The translations under genes were made by a program, and so were the position numbers. From positions 1 through 64,000 of the forward strand of contig NZ_BARG01000012.1 in assembly GCF_000376565.1 (NCBI RefSeq): DNA of 64,000 nucleotides. The letters are read 5' to 3'. Source of the DNA: Streptomyces hokutonensis. Its GTDB lineage: Bacteria; Actinomycetota; Actinomycetes; Streptomycetales; Streptomycetaceae. Positions 11,308-19,926 of this stretch are shown here, piece by piece; the stretch's first letter is position 1, and the number at the start of each line of letters is the position of its first letter. The notes under the pieces were generated by a model. That model was not told the DNA's origin and made no database searches. It saw only the letters and a program-made list of their open reading frames with translations.

Positions 11308-11421
11308 ACGGGGCGATCGGTATCGCCGTCCGGCTCGTGTTCTACTTCGTATACGGCCGTCGCCGCTCCCGACCGGCACCATCGGCACCACCCGCACCAC
11401 CCGAGAAGTGATCGATCCCCC

Positions 11422-11874
11422 GTGCTGAACGAACTCGACGAACGCATCGTGCACGCCCTCGCCGAGGACGCCCGCCGCTCCTTCGCGGACATCGGGCAAC
11501 TCGTCGGCCTCTCCGCGCCCGCCGTGAAACGGCGCGTGGACCGGCTGCGGGCCACCGGCGCCATCACCGGCTTCACCGTACGGGTGGACCCGGCGGCGCT
11601 CGGCTGGCAGACCGAGGGGTTCGTCGAGATCTACTGCCGCCACAACACCTCCCCCGACACCATCCGACGGGGTCTGGAGCGCTACCAGGAGGTGGTCGCC
11701 GCGTCCACGGTCACCGGCGACGCCGACGCGGTCGTCCAGGTCTTCGCCGCCGACATGCGCCACTTCGAGCGGGTGCTGGAGCGGATCGCGGGGGAGCCGT
11801 TCGTGGAACGGACGAAGTCCGTGCTGGTCCTGTCCCCGCTGCTGCGCCGCTTCTCGTCCGGCTCGCCCACGTAG
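11422..11874 (+). CDS. Lrp/AsnC-family transcriptional regulator
   Basis: The product has 150 residues, with an N-terminal winged helix (NELDERIVHALAEDARRSFADIGQLVGLSAPAVKRRVDRL) and a C-terminal RAM ligand-binding domain (about 60-145). Regulators of this type bind amino acids and form octamers. The GTG at 11422 places the HTH at the usual distance from the N-terminus. No amino-acid metabolic gene is adjacent; the nearest genes are a VOC protein and the GntR-controlled cassette, so the target is not evident. Confidence 0.9.
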   Translation: MLNELDERIVHALAEDARRSFADIGQLVGLSAPAVKRRVDRLRATGAITGFTVRVDPAALGWQTEGFVEIYCRHNTSPDTIRRGLERYQEVVAASTVTGDADAVVQVFAADMRHFERVLERIAGEPFVERTKSVLVLSPLLRRFSSGSPT

Positions 11875-11929
11875 GTGCGACGCAGGCGCAACAGGTCGAC
11901 TGTCAGTGCCTGGTCGTACGGTCGAGGGC

Positions 11930-12358
11930 ATGGCAGCACGAATCGATCTCACCCTCGACTGCGACGACGCCCAACTCCTCGCCGCGTTCTGGAAGACGGC
12001 CCTCGGCTACGTCGACGAGCCACCGCCCGCTCCCTTCGCCACGCGCGCCGAGTGGATCGCGCACTACGACCCGGAGGACGACGGGGGCGAGGACGACGGC
12101 GCCTGGCTGTGCGACCCCGACGGCGTCGGTCCGCGCCTGTCCATCCTCAAGGTCCCCGAGCCCAAGACCGCCAAGAACCGGCTCCACCTCGACATCCGGG
12201 TCCCGGTGCGGGGCGGCCCTGACGAGAGATGGGCGGCGATCAGAGCCGAGGCCGAGCGGCTCGTGGACGCGGGCGGCCGGGTGCTCACGGAGTTCGACGG
12301 ACACCATGTGGTGATGGCCGACCCCGAGGGCAACGAGTTCTGCGTGGCGGCGGGTTGA
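11930..12358 (+). CDS. VOC/glyoxalase-like family protein
   Basis: The product has 142 residues. The single-domain vicinal-oxygen-chelate fold of the glyoxalase-like type is suggested by the opening RIDLTLDCDDAQLLAAFWKTALGYV, the middle RLHLDIRV strand and the closing HHVVMADPEGNEFCV, which carries the usual DPEGNEFC signature. The function could be resistance, dioxygenase-like or non-enzymatic binding. The ATG at 11930 has GAGGG close upstream. It is convergent with the GntR gene, leaving only 18 bases between stops. Confidence 0.85.
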   Translation: MAARIDLTLDCDDAQLLAAFWKTALGYVDEPPPAPFATRAEWIAHYDPEDDGGEDDGAWLCDPDGVGPRLSILKVPEPKTAKNRLHLDIRVPVRGGPDERWAAIRAEAERLVDAGGRVLTEFDGHHVVMADPEGNEFCVAAG

Positions 12359-12376
12359 GCCCTCAGCCCCCCGGGT

Positions 12377-13117
12377 TCACTCCGCCGTCTTGCGGGCCAG
12401 CGCGTTGTTCCCTATCGAGTTGTGCACGCTGAAGCTCACCGCGTCCGAGCGGTAGCGGTCGTCCGACCACTCGACAGGCCGTCCCTCGCGGGTGGTTGTG
12501 ACCCGCCGGACCCGCAGCAGTGGGCTGGTCCGGCGGATGCCCAGCAGCTCCGCGTCCTGCGCGCCCGCCGCCACCGCGTCGATCACGTGCTCGCCGTAGG
12601 CGAAGACCAACCCCGTGTCGTCGTAGAGGCGTTGGGTCACTGACGGGCAGTCGGGCTCGATCGCCTCGACGGCCGGGGAGATCCAGTCGGCGTACACCGT
12701 CCGCTCGAGGAGGACCGGTTCGCCGTCCAGGCCGCGCACCCGCAGGACGTGCAACACCGGGGTCTTCTCCGGGAGTTGGAGGCGTACGGCGTCCTCGGCG
12801 GTGGCCGGGCGGTACTCCTGCTCGACCACGTGCCCGGTCGCCTCGCGCTCCATCGCGCGCGCCCACTCGGCGAAACTGCGCAGCTCCGCGAAGCTCTGGC
12901 TGCGGCGGCTGGCCAGCACCACCCGGCGGGCGCCCTGGCGGGAGCCGATCAGGCCTTCGGCGGTGAGGGCCGCGACGGCCTGGCGGACCGTGCCGCGCGA
13001 GACGCCGTACTGCGCGGCGAGGTCCGTCTCCGCGGGCAGCCGGCTGCCGACTGTGTACTCCTCGCGGTCGATGGCTTTTCGCAGCTCGTCGGCGATCTCC
13101 TCGTGTCGCGCCGTCAT
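12377..13117 (-). CDS. GntR-family regulator with UTRA (HutC-type) domain
   Basis: The product has 246 residues. The N-terminal GntR winged helix (about 5-70) contains GSRLPAETDLAAQYGVSRGTVRQAV; the C-terminal UTRA effector domain spans about 90-240. The ATG at 13117 has GGAGGGG 6 bases upstream. It is divergent from the ABC importer operon at 13330, and the shared spacer holds an 18-bp palindrome that resembles HutC-class operators, so it very probably represses that operon until a ligand related to the imported substrate appears. Confidence 0.92.
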   Translation of the reverse strand: MTARHEEIADELRKAIDREEYTVGSRLPAETDLAAQYGVSRGTVRQAVAALTAEGLIGSRQGARRVVLASRRSQSFAELRSFAEWARAMEREATGHVVEQEYRPATAEDAVRLQLPEKTPVLHVLRVRGLDGEPVLLERTVYADWISPAVEAIEPDCPSVTQRLYDDTGLVFAYGEHVIDAVAAGAQDAELLGIRRTSPLLRVRRVTTTREGRPVEWSDDRYRSDAVSFSVHNSIGNNALARKTAE

Positions 13118-13269
13118 GCTTCCCCTCCGAATCGACCACTGTGCACAGCGTGAGCAGCGTAGTCGAGTTCACTCGGTGATCCGTGTCAGCCAGGAGTGTG
13201 CAGAGAAGAAGGGGTCACGGTTTCGCCAATGTTTACGAACAAGACACCATCGCCGGGCGTACTGAGGCC

Positions 13270-13287
13270 AACTTGTTCAGACAAGTT
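13270..13287. promoter_or_regulatory. Palindromic operator AACTTGTTCAGACAAGTT for the GntR regulator
   Basis: Perfect 7-base arms surround a 4-base centre, 43 bases upstream of the importer gene's ribosome site. The layout resembles Streptomyces DasR-type sites (ACTGGTCTAGACCACT). Its position between a HutC-type GntR gene and its divergent operon supports an operator role. Confidence 0.7.
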
Positions 13288-13329
13288 CTCCGCTCTGCTC
13301 TGACCCTCGTGCGCACCCCTGGAGAGACC

Positions 13330-14487
13330 GTGACCGTGTCCCCGCCGAGAAACGCCGTCCTGGGTGGTTCCCTCGCCGTCGTCGCCGCGCTCGCCCTGAG
13401 CGCCTGCGGCGCCGCTCCCACCAACTCGTCGACCACCGCCGACGGCAAGAACGCCGCCACCGCCACCTCCGCCGCCGACTTCGGCGGCGTGGACGCCCTG
13501 GTCAAGGCCGCCAAGAAGGAGGGCACGCTGCACATCATCGCGGTGCCCCGTGACTGGGCCAACTACGGCGCCATCATCGACGGCTTCACCAAGAAGTACG
13601 GCATCAAGATCACGGACGAGAACCCGGACGGCTCCAGCCAGGACGAGATCAACGCCGTGACCTCGCGCAAGGGCCAGAACCGTGCGCCCGACGTCCTCGA
13701 CCTCGGCTCCTCCTTCGCGCTCAGCGCCGCCCAGCAGGGTCTGCTCGCGCCGTACAAGGTCGCCTCCTTCGACCAGATCCCCGAGGGGCAGAAGGACCCG
13801 AAGGGGCAGTGGTTCAACGACTACGGCGGCTACATCTCCATCGGCTGCGACGCCAAGCGCGTGAAGACCTGTCCGACCACCTTCGCGGATCTGCTCAAGC
13901 CGCAGTACAAGGGCCAGGTCGCCCTCAACGGCAACCCCACCAAGTCGGGTTCGGCCTTCGGTGGCGTCTACGCGGCGGCGCTCGCCAACAAGGGCTCCTT
14001 CGACGACATCCAGCCCGGCCTGGACTTCTTCGGCAAGCTGAAGAAGAACGGCAACTACACGCCCGTCGAGTCCACCCCGGCCACCGTCGAGAAGGGCGAG
14101 ACGCCCATCTCCATCGACTGGGACTACCTCAACGCTGGTTACGCCGACGAGTTCAAGTCCAAGGGCGTCGACTGGAAGGTCACCATCCCGACCGACGGCC
14201 AGTACGCGCAGTACTACTCGCAGGCCATCAACAAGGACGCCCCGCACCCGGCGGCCGCCCGCCTGTGGCAGGAGTACCTGTACAGCGCCGAGGGCCAGAA
14301 CCTGTGGCTCAAGGGGTACGCGCGTCCGGTGCTGATGACCTCCATGGAGTCGGCCGGCACGCTCGACAAGACCGCCGCCGCCAAGCTCCCGCAGGTCACC
14401 GGCACGCCGTCCTTCCCGACCGAGGCCCAGCAGAGCAAGGCCAAGACGGTCATCGCGTCCGGCTGGGCGAAGGCCGTCTCCGGATGA
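13330..14487 (+). CDS. ABC transporter substrate-binding lipoprotein
   Basis: The product has 385 residues, an extracytoplasmic lipoprotein with lipobox LSAC near residue 27. The fold is the type II periplasmic-binding class used for iron, putrescine, thiamine and 2-aminoethylphosphonate; motifs include LVKAAKKEGTLHIIAVP and PISIDWDYLNAG. The GTG at 13330 lies behind GGAGAG; a GTG two codons on (13336) is also possible. It is the first gene of an operon with two permeases, an ATPase and a HAD-EEP phosphoesterase fusion. That enzyme points to a phosphate-containing ligand rather than iron, but the ligand is inferred. Confidence 0.9.
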   Translation: MTVSPPRNAVLGGSLAVVAALALSACGAAPTNSSTTADGKNAATATSAADFGGVDALVKAAKKEGTLHIIAVPRDWANYGAIIDGFTKKYGIKITDENPDGSSQDEINAVTSRKGQNRAPDVLDLGSSFALSAAQQGLLAPYKVASFDQIPEGQKDPKGQWFNDYGGYISIGCDAKRVKTCPTTFADLLKPQYKGQVALNGNPTKSGSAFGGVYAAALANKGSFDDIQPGLDFFGKLKKNGNYTPVESTPATVEKGETPISIDWDYLNAGYADEFKSKGVDWKVTIPTDGQYAQYYSQAINKDAPHPAAARLWQEYLYSAEGQNLWLKGYARPVLMTSMESAGTLDKTAAAKLPQVTGTPSFPTEAQQSKAKTVIASGWAKAVSG

Positions 14488-15383
14488 CGGCCACGCTCAC
14501 GCGGGCCGACGTGGTCGCCGCCGCTTCCTCGAAGCGGCGGCGCCGCGTCCCCGGCTGGATCGCCGTGGTCCCGCTGCTCGTGTTCGTCGCGGTCGCCTTC
14601 GGGGTGCCCGCCATCGCGATGCTGAACGGCGCCTTCACCGTCAAGAACCAGACGACGGGCGCCACTTCGTACAGCACCGTCAACCTCACCGACTCGCTCC
14701 AGGGTGCCTACTTCACCGCGCTGGTCGGCAGCGTCAAGCTGTCCGCCCTCTCGGCCGCCCTCGGCACCCTGCTCGGTCTCCCGCTCGCGCAGGTCGTCAT
14801 CACCTCCCGCTTCCGCGCGCTGCGCGAGGCCGTCCTCACCGCCTCCGGGGTCCTCGCCAACTTCGGCGGTGTCCCCCTGGCCTTCGCGTTCGTCGCCACC
14901 CTCGGCAACGCCGGTGTGCTGACGACCCACTTGGGCCTCAAGGACAAGGGCTGGGACCTCTACAGCTTCTCCGGCCTGGTCCTCGTCTACCTGTACTTCC
15001 TCATCCCGCTGATGGTCCTCACCATCACCCCCGCCCTGGAGGGCCTGCGCACCCAGTGGCGCGAGGCCGCCGCGAACAACGGCGCCACCGGCGTGCAGTA
15101 CTGGCGGCACGTGGCCCTGCCGGTGCTGCTGCCCTCGCTGCTCGGCGGATTCGTCCTCCTCTTCGGCAGCGCCTTCGCCGCGTACGCCACCGCCGCGGCC
15201 ATGGTGGGCAGTTCCATCCCGCTGGTCACCCTGCAGATCGCCGACGCCATCTCCGGCAATGTGCTGGTCGGCCAGGAGAACGTGGCCCTCGCCCTCAGCC
15301 TCGACATGGTCCTGGTCGCGGGCCTGGTCATGGCCGTGTACCTGCCCCTGCAACGACGGAGCGCGCGATGGCTGGACGCCTGA
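14484..15383 (+). CDS. ABC transporter permease, first subunit
   Basis: The product has 299 residues with about six membrane segments, the first at residues 24-46. The EAA loop that docks the ATPase is visible in WREAAANNGATGVQYWRHVALPVLLPSLLGG. The start overlaps the binding-protein stop (ATGA), so the two are translationally coupled. It resembles permeases of spermidine/iron/phosphonate-type importers. It partners the permease at 15368 to form the channel. Confidence 0.93.
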   Translation: MTATLTRADVVAAASSKRRRRVPGWIAVVPLLVFVAVAFGVPAIAMLNGAFTVKNQTTGATSYSTVNLTDSLQGAYFTALVGSVKLSALSAALGTLLGLPLAQVVITSRFRALREAVLTASGVLANFGGVPLAFAFVATLGNAGVLTTHLGLKDKGWDLYSFSGLVLVYLYFLIPLMVLTITPALEGLRTQWREAAANNGATGVQYWRHVALPVLLPSLLGGFVLLFGSAFAAYATAAAMVGSSIPLVTLQIADAISGNVLVGQENVALALSLDMVLVAGLVMAVYLPLQRRSARWLDA

Positions 15384-16186
15384 ACATCTGGCGGTGGGTC
15401 GTCCTCGGCCTCGCCGCCCTGTACTTCCTGGTGCCGCTCGCCGCCTCCGTGATCTTCACGGTCGACGTGCCGGGGGAGGGCGTCACCTTCGACGCCTACA
15501 CCCAGATCGTCTCCGCCGACGGCTTCACCTCCAGCCTGGTGCTCTCGCTGGAACTCGCCGCCGCCACCATCGCCGTCGTCCTGCTCCTGATGGTCCCGGC
15601 CATGGTCGCGCTACGGCTCGGCGCGCCCCGGCTGCGCCCGGTCGTCGAGGTGATCTGCTCGCTGCCGCTGGTGGTGCCGCCCATCGCGTTCGTCGCCGGT
15701 ATCGCAACGGTCCTCAAGTGGGGCCCCGACTACCTGTCCCGGACCCCGCTGTTCGAGACCTTCGTCGCCATCCAGAACCCGAGCTTCCCGTTCATCCTCG
15801 TCCTCGCCTACGTCGTGATGGCGCTGCCGTTCGTGTACCGGGCGCTGGACTCCGGGCTGCGCGCGATCGACGTGAAGACCCTCGTCGAGGCCGCCCGCAG
15901 CTGCGGCGCGGGCTGGCCGCAGGCCCTCGTGCGGGCCGTACTGCCCAATCTGCGCGGGGCGTTGCTCAACGCGTCCTTCCTCACGCTGGCGCTCGTGCTC
16001 GGCGAGTTCACCGTGGCCCAGCTGCTCGGCTTCCAGCCCTTCGCCGTGTGGATCTACAGCGTCGGCGGGTCCAACGCCCAGCTCTCCGTCGCCGTCTCCG
16101 TGCTCAGCCTGGTCGTCACCTGGGCACTCCTCCTCACGCTCGCCGGTGTCGGCGGGCGCGACAAAACCGCCAAGTCCCGGGGATGA
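15368..16186 (+). CDS. ABC transporter permease, second subunit
   Basis: The product has 272 residues and about six membrane helices. The EAA loop is VEAARSCGAGWPQALVRAVLPNLRGAL. The ATG at 15368 lies inside the end of the first permease gene, a 16-base overlap in another frame. Together with the previous gene it forms a heterodimeric channel. The ATPase gene follows after 3 bases. Confidence 0.92.
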   Translation: MAGRLNIWRWVVLGLAALYFLVPLAASVIFTVDVPGEGVTFDAYTQIVSADGFTSSLVLSLELAAATIAVVLLLMVPAMVALRLGAPRLRPVVEVICSLPLVVPPIAFVAGIATVLKWGPDYLSRTPLFETFVAIQNPSFPFILVLAYVVMALPFVYRALDSGLRAIDVKTLVEAARSCGAGWPQALVRAVLPNLRGALLNASFLTLALVLGEFTVAQLLGFQPFAVWIYSVGGSNAQLSVAVSVLSLVVTWALLLTLAGVGGRDKTAKSRG

Positions 16187-16189
16187 ACC

Positions 16190-17269
16190 ATGACCGCCAC
16201 CACGCTTGAGAAAACCACGACGGAGAACGCCGCCACCGTCGAATTCCGGGGCCTGCGCCGGGAGTTCGGCCCCACGGTCGCCCTCGACGGCCTCGACCTG
16301 ACCGTCGAGCCCGGCGAGTTCCTGGCCCTGCTCGGCCCCTCCGGCTGCGGCAAGACCACCGCCCTGCGCATGCTCGCCGGGTTCGAACACCCCACCTCCG
16401 GCGAGGTGTTGGTGGACGGCAAGGACGTCACGGACGTGCCGGCGCACCGCCGTGACGCCGGGATGGTCTTCCAGTCGTACAGCCTCTTCCCGCATCTCAA
16501 CACACTCGACAACGTCGCCTTCGGACTGCGCATGCGCAAGGTGCGTACGGCCGAACGACGCTCCCGTGCGGGCGAGTTGCTCGATCTTGTCGGGCTCGGC
16601 GACAAGGGCGAGCGCTTCCCGCACCAGCTCTCCGGCGGCCAGCAGCAGCGCATCGCGCTGGCCCGCGCGCTCGCCCTGCGTCCGCGCGTGCTGCTCCTGG
16701 ACGAGCCGCTGTCGGCGCTCGACGCCAAAGTGCGGCTGTCCCTGCGCGAGGAGATCCGCCGCCTCCAGCAGGAACTCGGCATCACCACCCTCTTCGTGAC
16801 ACACGATCAGGAAGAGGCCCTGTCCATCGCCGACCGGGTCGCCGTCATGCGCGCCGGAAAGCTCGAACAGTGCGCCGCACCGGCCGAGTTGTACGGCCGG
16901 CCCACGACCGCGTTCGTCGCCGAGTTCGTCGGCACGATGAGCCGGCTCCCGGGGCACCTCACGGACGGCACCGTGGAGGTGCTCGGCCAGCGGCTGCCGG
17001 TCGACGGCGAGGCACCGGCAGGACCCGAAGTCGACGTGCTCGTACGGCCCGAGGCGATCCACGTGAACGCCGACGACGCCGGAGACGCGCGTGTCGTCGG
17101 TACCGCCTTCCTCGGCGCGGTCGTCCGTGTCAGCGTTCGGCTCGGCGACGGCACCGAGGTCAAGGCCGACCTGCCCACGCACGAGGCCACCACCCTGGGC
17201 GCCGGAGTCGCCGTACGCGTGTCGCTGCCGGAGCGGCCGGTACTCGTGGCAGAACGCGTCAACCCGTAG
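16190..17269 (+). CDS. ABC transporter ATPase
   Basis: The product has 359 residues. Walker A is GPSGCGKT (49-56), the Q-loop follows at about 95, the signature LSGGQQQR is at 147-154, Walker B is VLLLDEP (167-173), and the switch histidine is His205 in FVTHDQEEA. A C-terminal TOBE/OB regulatory region (about 285-355) is typical of the spermidine/iron/phosphonate class. It energises uptake through the two upstream permeases. Confidence 0.95.
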   Translation: MTATTLEKTTTENAATVEFRGLRREFGPTVALDGLDLTVEPGEFLALLGPSGCGKTTALRMLAGFEHPTSGEVLVDGKDVTDVPAHRRDAGMVFQSYSLFPHLNTLDNVAFGLRMRKVRTAERRSRAGELLDLVGLGDKGERFPHQLSGGQQQRIALARALALRPRVLLLDEPLSALDAKVRLSLREEIRRLQQELGITTLFVTHDQEEALSIADRVAVMRAGKLEQCAAPAELYGRPTTAFVAEFVGTMSRLPGHLTDGTVEVLGQRLPVDGEAPAGPEVDVLVRPEAIHVNADDAGDARVVGTAFLGAVVRVSVRLGDGTEVKADLPTHEATTLGAGVAVRVSLPERPVLVAERVNP

Positions 17270-17311
17270 GGCCCACAAGCCCGCAGTGAACCCGCAGTGA
17301 AAGAGAGAGAC

Positions 17312-18787
17312 GTGACCCCCCACACCCAACTCCCGCTCCAGGCCGTCCTGTTCGACATGGACGGAACGCTCGTCGACACCGAGCGGCTGTGGTGGGAGGC
17401 GGTGGAGCAGGTCGCGGGCAGAACCCTCACCGACGCGGACCAGTCGGAGGTGCTCGGCCGTCCGGTCGAGCACACCGCCGACTGGCTCGCCACCGCCACG
17501 GGCGCGTCGGCGACGGACCTCGCGGCCGAACTGCACCGGGAGTTCGCCGCCCGCGTCCGCACCGGCATCGTGCCCCGCCCCGGCGCGCTCGACCTCCTCG
17601 ACGCCCTCGCCCGCGACGGCGTCCCCACGGCCCTGGTCACCGCGTCCCCCCGCGCGGTCGCCGACACCGTCCTCGACGCCCTCGGCGCGAGCCGCTTCGC
17701 CGTCTCCGTCACCGCCGACGACACCGGGGCCACCAAGCCCGCCCCCGACCCCTACCTCGCCGCCTGCCGGGCCCTCGGCGTCGACCCGGCGGCCTGCGTG
17801 GCCGTCGAGGACACCCAGACCGGCGTCAGCTCCGCCGAGGCGGCCGGCTGCGCGGTCCTCGCCGTACCGTCGCTGGCCCCGATCGACACGGCCCCCGGCC
17901 GGACCGTACGGGCCAGCCTCACCGGGATCACCCCGGCGGACCTGCGCGCGATGGTGACACCGGGCACGGCCCACGAGCTACGCGTGTTGACCTGGAACCT
18001 CTGGCTCGGCGGCAGCAAGGTCGACGACCACCGCGCCAAGCAGCTGAAGGTCATCGCGGAGACCGGCGCGGACGTGGTCGGCCTCCAGGAGACCGGCGGC
18101 ACCGCGGCCGCGGAACTGGCCGAGGCGCTCGGCTGGCACCACCACCGGGCAGGCGAGAACCTCGGCGTGATCAGCCGCCACCCGATCACCGCCCGCTTCG
18201 GCGACCCGGACGTCGGCTTCTACGGAGCCGCCGGGGTACGGATCGCCGTAGCCGAAGGCCGCGAGATCGACCTGTGGACCTGCCACCTCGACTACACGCC
18301 CTACGGCCCCTACGAGTCCGCCTTCGACGGGCTCCCGGCCGCCGACCTGATCGCCCACGAGGACGTACGGCTCGCCCAGATGCGGGACACCCTCGACCGG
18401 ATCGCGGACGCGGCCGAGGACGCCGTACCCGTGGTCCTGGTCGGCGACTTCAACAGTCCCTCGCACCTGGACTGGCCGGACGTCGAGTGGCCGGTCACCA
18501 AGGCGGCGGCGGACGCGGGCCTGCGCGACAGCTACCGGGAGGCCTACCCGGACCCGGTCGCCGACCCCGGCCACACCTGGTCGCCGATCCACCCGCTGCA
18601 CGAGGACGGCAGCGGACGTCCCGAACCCCAGGACCGCATCGACTACGTCCTGCACCGGGGCCTGACCGTGCTCGACTCCCGCGCCTTCGTCACCGGCACG
18701 CCGAGCCCCTGGCCGGACGTGTCCGCCAACTGCTGGCCCTCGGACCACGCGGCCGTCCTCACGGTGTTTGCGGTGCCACGCGGTTAA
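17312..18787 (+). CDS. HAD hydrolase fused to an EEP phosphoesterase
   Basis: The product has 491 residues in two catalytic domains. Residues 1-218 form a HAD hydrolase of the beta-phosphoglucomutase/phosphatase type: nucleophile Asp15 and acid Asp17 in FDMDGT, a helical C1 cap (about 25-90), Lys142 in TKPAPDPYL, and EDTQTGV. Residues 222-489 form an endonuclease/exonuclease/phosphatase domain: Asn229 in WNLW, Glu260 in LQETGG, GDFN at 378-381 and catalytic SDH at 477-479. I chose the GTG at 17312 behind AGAGAGA; a GTG five codons upstream also reads. It is the last gene of the ABC operon, 42 bases after the ATPase. A diesterase plus monoesterase would free phosphate and an alcohol from an imported phosphodiester; this is inference. 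Confidence 0.88.
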   Translation: MTPHTQLPLQAVLFDMDGTLVDTERLWWEAVEQVAGRTLTDADQSEVLGRPVEHTADWLATATGASATDLAAELHREFAARVRTGIVPRPGALDLLDALARDGVPTALVTASPRAVADTVLDALGASRFAVSVTADDTGATKPAPDPYLAACRALGVDPAACVAVEDTQTGVSSAEAAGCAVLAVPSLAPIDTAPGRTVRASLTGITPADLRAMVTPGTAHELRVLTWNLWLGGSKVDDHRAKQLKVIAETGADVVGLQETGGTAAAELAEALGWHHHRAGENLGVISRHPITARFGDPDVGFYGAAGVRIAVAEGREIDLWTCHLDYTPYGPYESAFDGLPAADLIAHEDVRLAQMRDTLDRIADAAEDAVPVVLVGDFNSPSHLDWPDVEWPVTKAAADAGLRDSYREAYPDPVADPGHTWSPIHPLHEDGSGRPEPQDRIDYVLHRGLTVLDSRAFVTGTPSPWPDVSANCWPSDHAAVLTVFAVPRG

Positions 18788-18807
18788 GTGCTCCGCTGGA
18801 AGGCCCG

Positions 18808-18869
18808 TGGGTCGGCTGCGGGTCCGTCGTGGCTGGTCGCGCAGTTCCCCGCGCCCCTTTGGGGCGCTG
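18808..18869. repeat. Streptomyces intergenic repeat with hairpin, copy 1
   Basis: The segment runs GCTGCGGGTCCGTCGTGGCT, then GGTCGCGCAGTTCCCCGCGC, then CCCTTTGGGGCGC, ending in a GCGCCCC/GGGGCGC hairpin. An inverted copy lies at 40524-40581. Both sit between convergent genes, which suggests a bidirectional terminator. The same element is widespread in Streptomyces genomes as I know them. Confidence 0.8.
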
Positions 18870-18872
18870 TCG

Positions 18873-19714
18873 TCACGGGTTCCAGAAGAACGACACGTGG
18901 GCACGGTCGAAGCGGCGGTCGGCCAGGTCCTGCCGCGGGATCACCCAGTGCAGGGTGGAACCCTCCCGGCCGTCGAGACCGATGTCCCACTGGGCGAGCA
19001 GCACCCACTCCTCGGGGGCGGGCAGCTCCGTGGCGTCGCCCCGGAACCGTCGCGCGTCCTTCGCCTCGTCGGCGGCGTCCATGACGGGGTCCGTCTCCGT
19101 GCACTCGTGGGAGGCGTACCCGCCGAGTGCAGCGGTCCGTCGACGACGATGTCGCCGTACGTCTGCTCCCACGTCTCGGCCAGCTCCCCGGCATGGGGAT
19201 GGCCGGGGAGCGTGACGACCTCCCCGCCGCGCTCCTCGGACCGGGCCAGGAAGTGGGACGCCATGGAGACATCGGGCGCCAGCCGCAGCTCCTCCTGCGG
19301 GAACTGCTCGCATATGAGGTCTTCGTAGGCGTAGTTGTTCTTCGTGATCCGCTCCTCGACGGGTGTCCCCTCGGGGATGTACACGACCTCTCCGGCCGGT
19401 GCGCTGTAGTCCGGCAGCTCGGGAAAGCCGAAGAGCAGCAGGCGGCCGTCGACAGGCAGCGGAAGGCCCGTCACCTCCTCCGGCAGGGCCGCGCAGTCGA
19501 GGGTGGCGAGTAACGGGAACCAGGGGTCGGGGACGTCGGCCGGCAACAGCAGCGGCCCGCCGAACCTGCCGACGACCGGCCCCTTCCCACGGGTGACGAG
19601 GGTCGCGCGGGGACGGGCGGCGGCGATCCACCCCTCGACGTCCTGGGGCGGTATCCCGCGCCGCAGCGCCTCCGCACGGAACGGTTCGAGCCGGTTGACC
19701 AGTTCAGGATTCAT
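18873..19714 (-). pseudogene. DUF1963 (YwqG-like) gene with a frameshift
   Basis: From the ATG at 19714 the frame reads a DUF1963 protein (MNPELVNRLEPFRAEALRRG, LFGFPELPDYSA) up to DGPLHSAG near 19125. After that it reads nonsense to 18941. The neighbouring frame carries the natural continuation from LGGYASHECTETDP to HVSFFWNP and a stop at 18873. Adding one base near 19124-19132 would restore PLH-LGGYAS and one open frame of about 280 residues. So either the gene is inactivated by a single-base deletion or the assembly has an error there. The family has no agreed function. Confidence 0.8.
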
Positions 19715-19773
19715 GGGCGGAAACCTATGCCCCACCACTGACAACGGGTCCGCCGCACCGGAACGACCGGTGC

Positions 19774-19831
19774 GCAACGAATCGCCGCCCCACCCCGCCC
19801 GCACGCAACAAAACGCTCACCGGCGCGCAAC
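19774..19831. promoter_or_regulatory. Three phased GCAAC repeats upstream of the davA-like gene
   Basis: GCAAC occurs at 19774, 19805 and 19827, in contexts TGCGCAACGA, CACGCAACAA and GCGCAACGG. The spacings of 31 and 22 bases are near three and two helical turns. They lie in the 212-base promoter region of the lysine-catabolic pair and could be a multimeric operator. Inference only. Confidence 0.35.
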
Positions 19832-19926
19832 GGCTCCTTCTTGTCCGGCCCAGCCCCTCGGCCGTACCGTCTAGGGGGCCCCAATAAAGGGACTCTTCAG
19901 TCTTTTCGTACCGGTGAGGACCACGC

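Noticed and set aside
15611..17974. Very long minus-strand open frame opposite the ABC operon
   Set aside because: It is antisense to the permease, ATPase and HAD-EEP genes, all of which have complete motifs.
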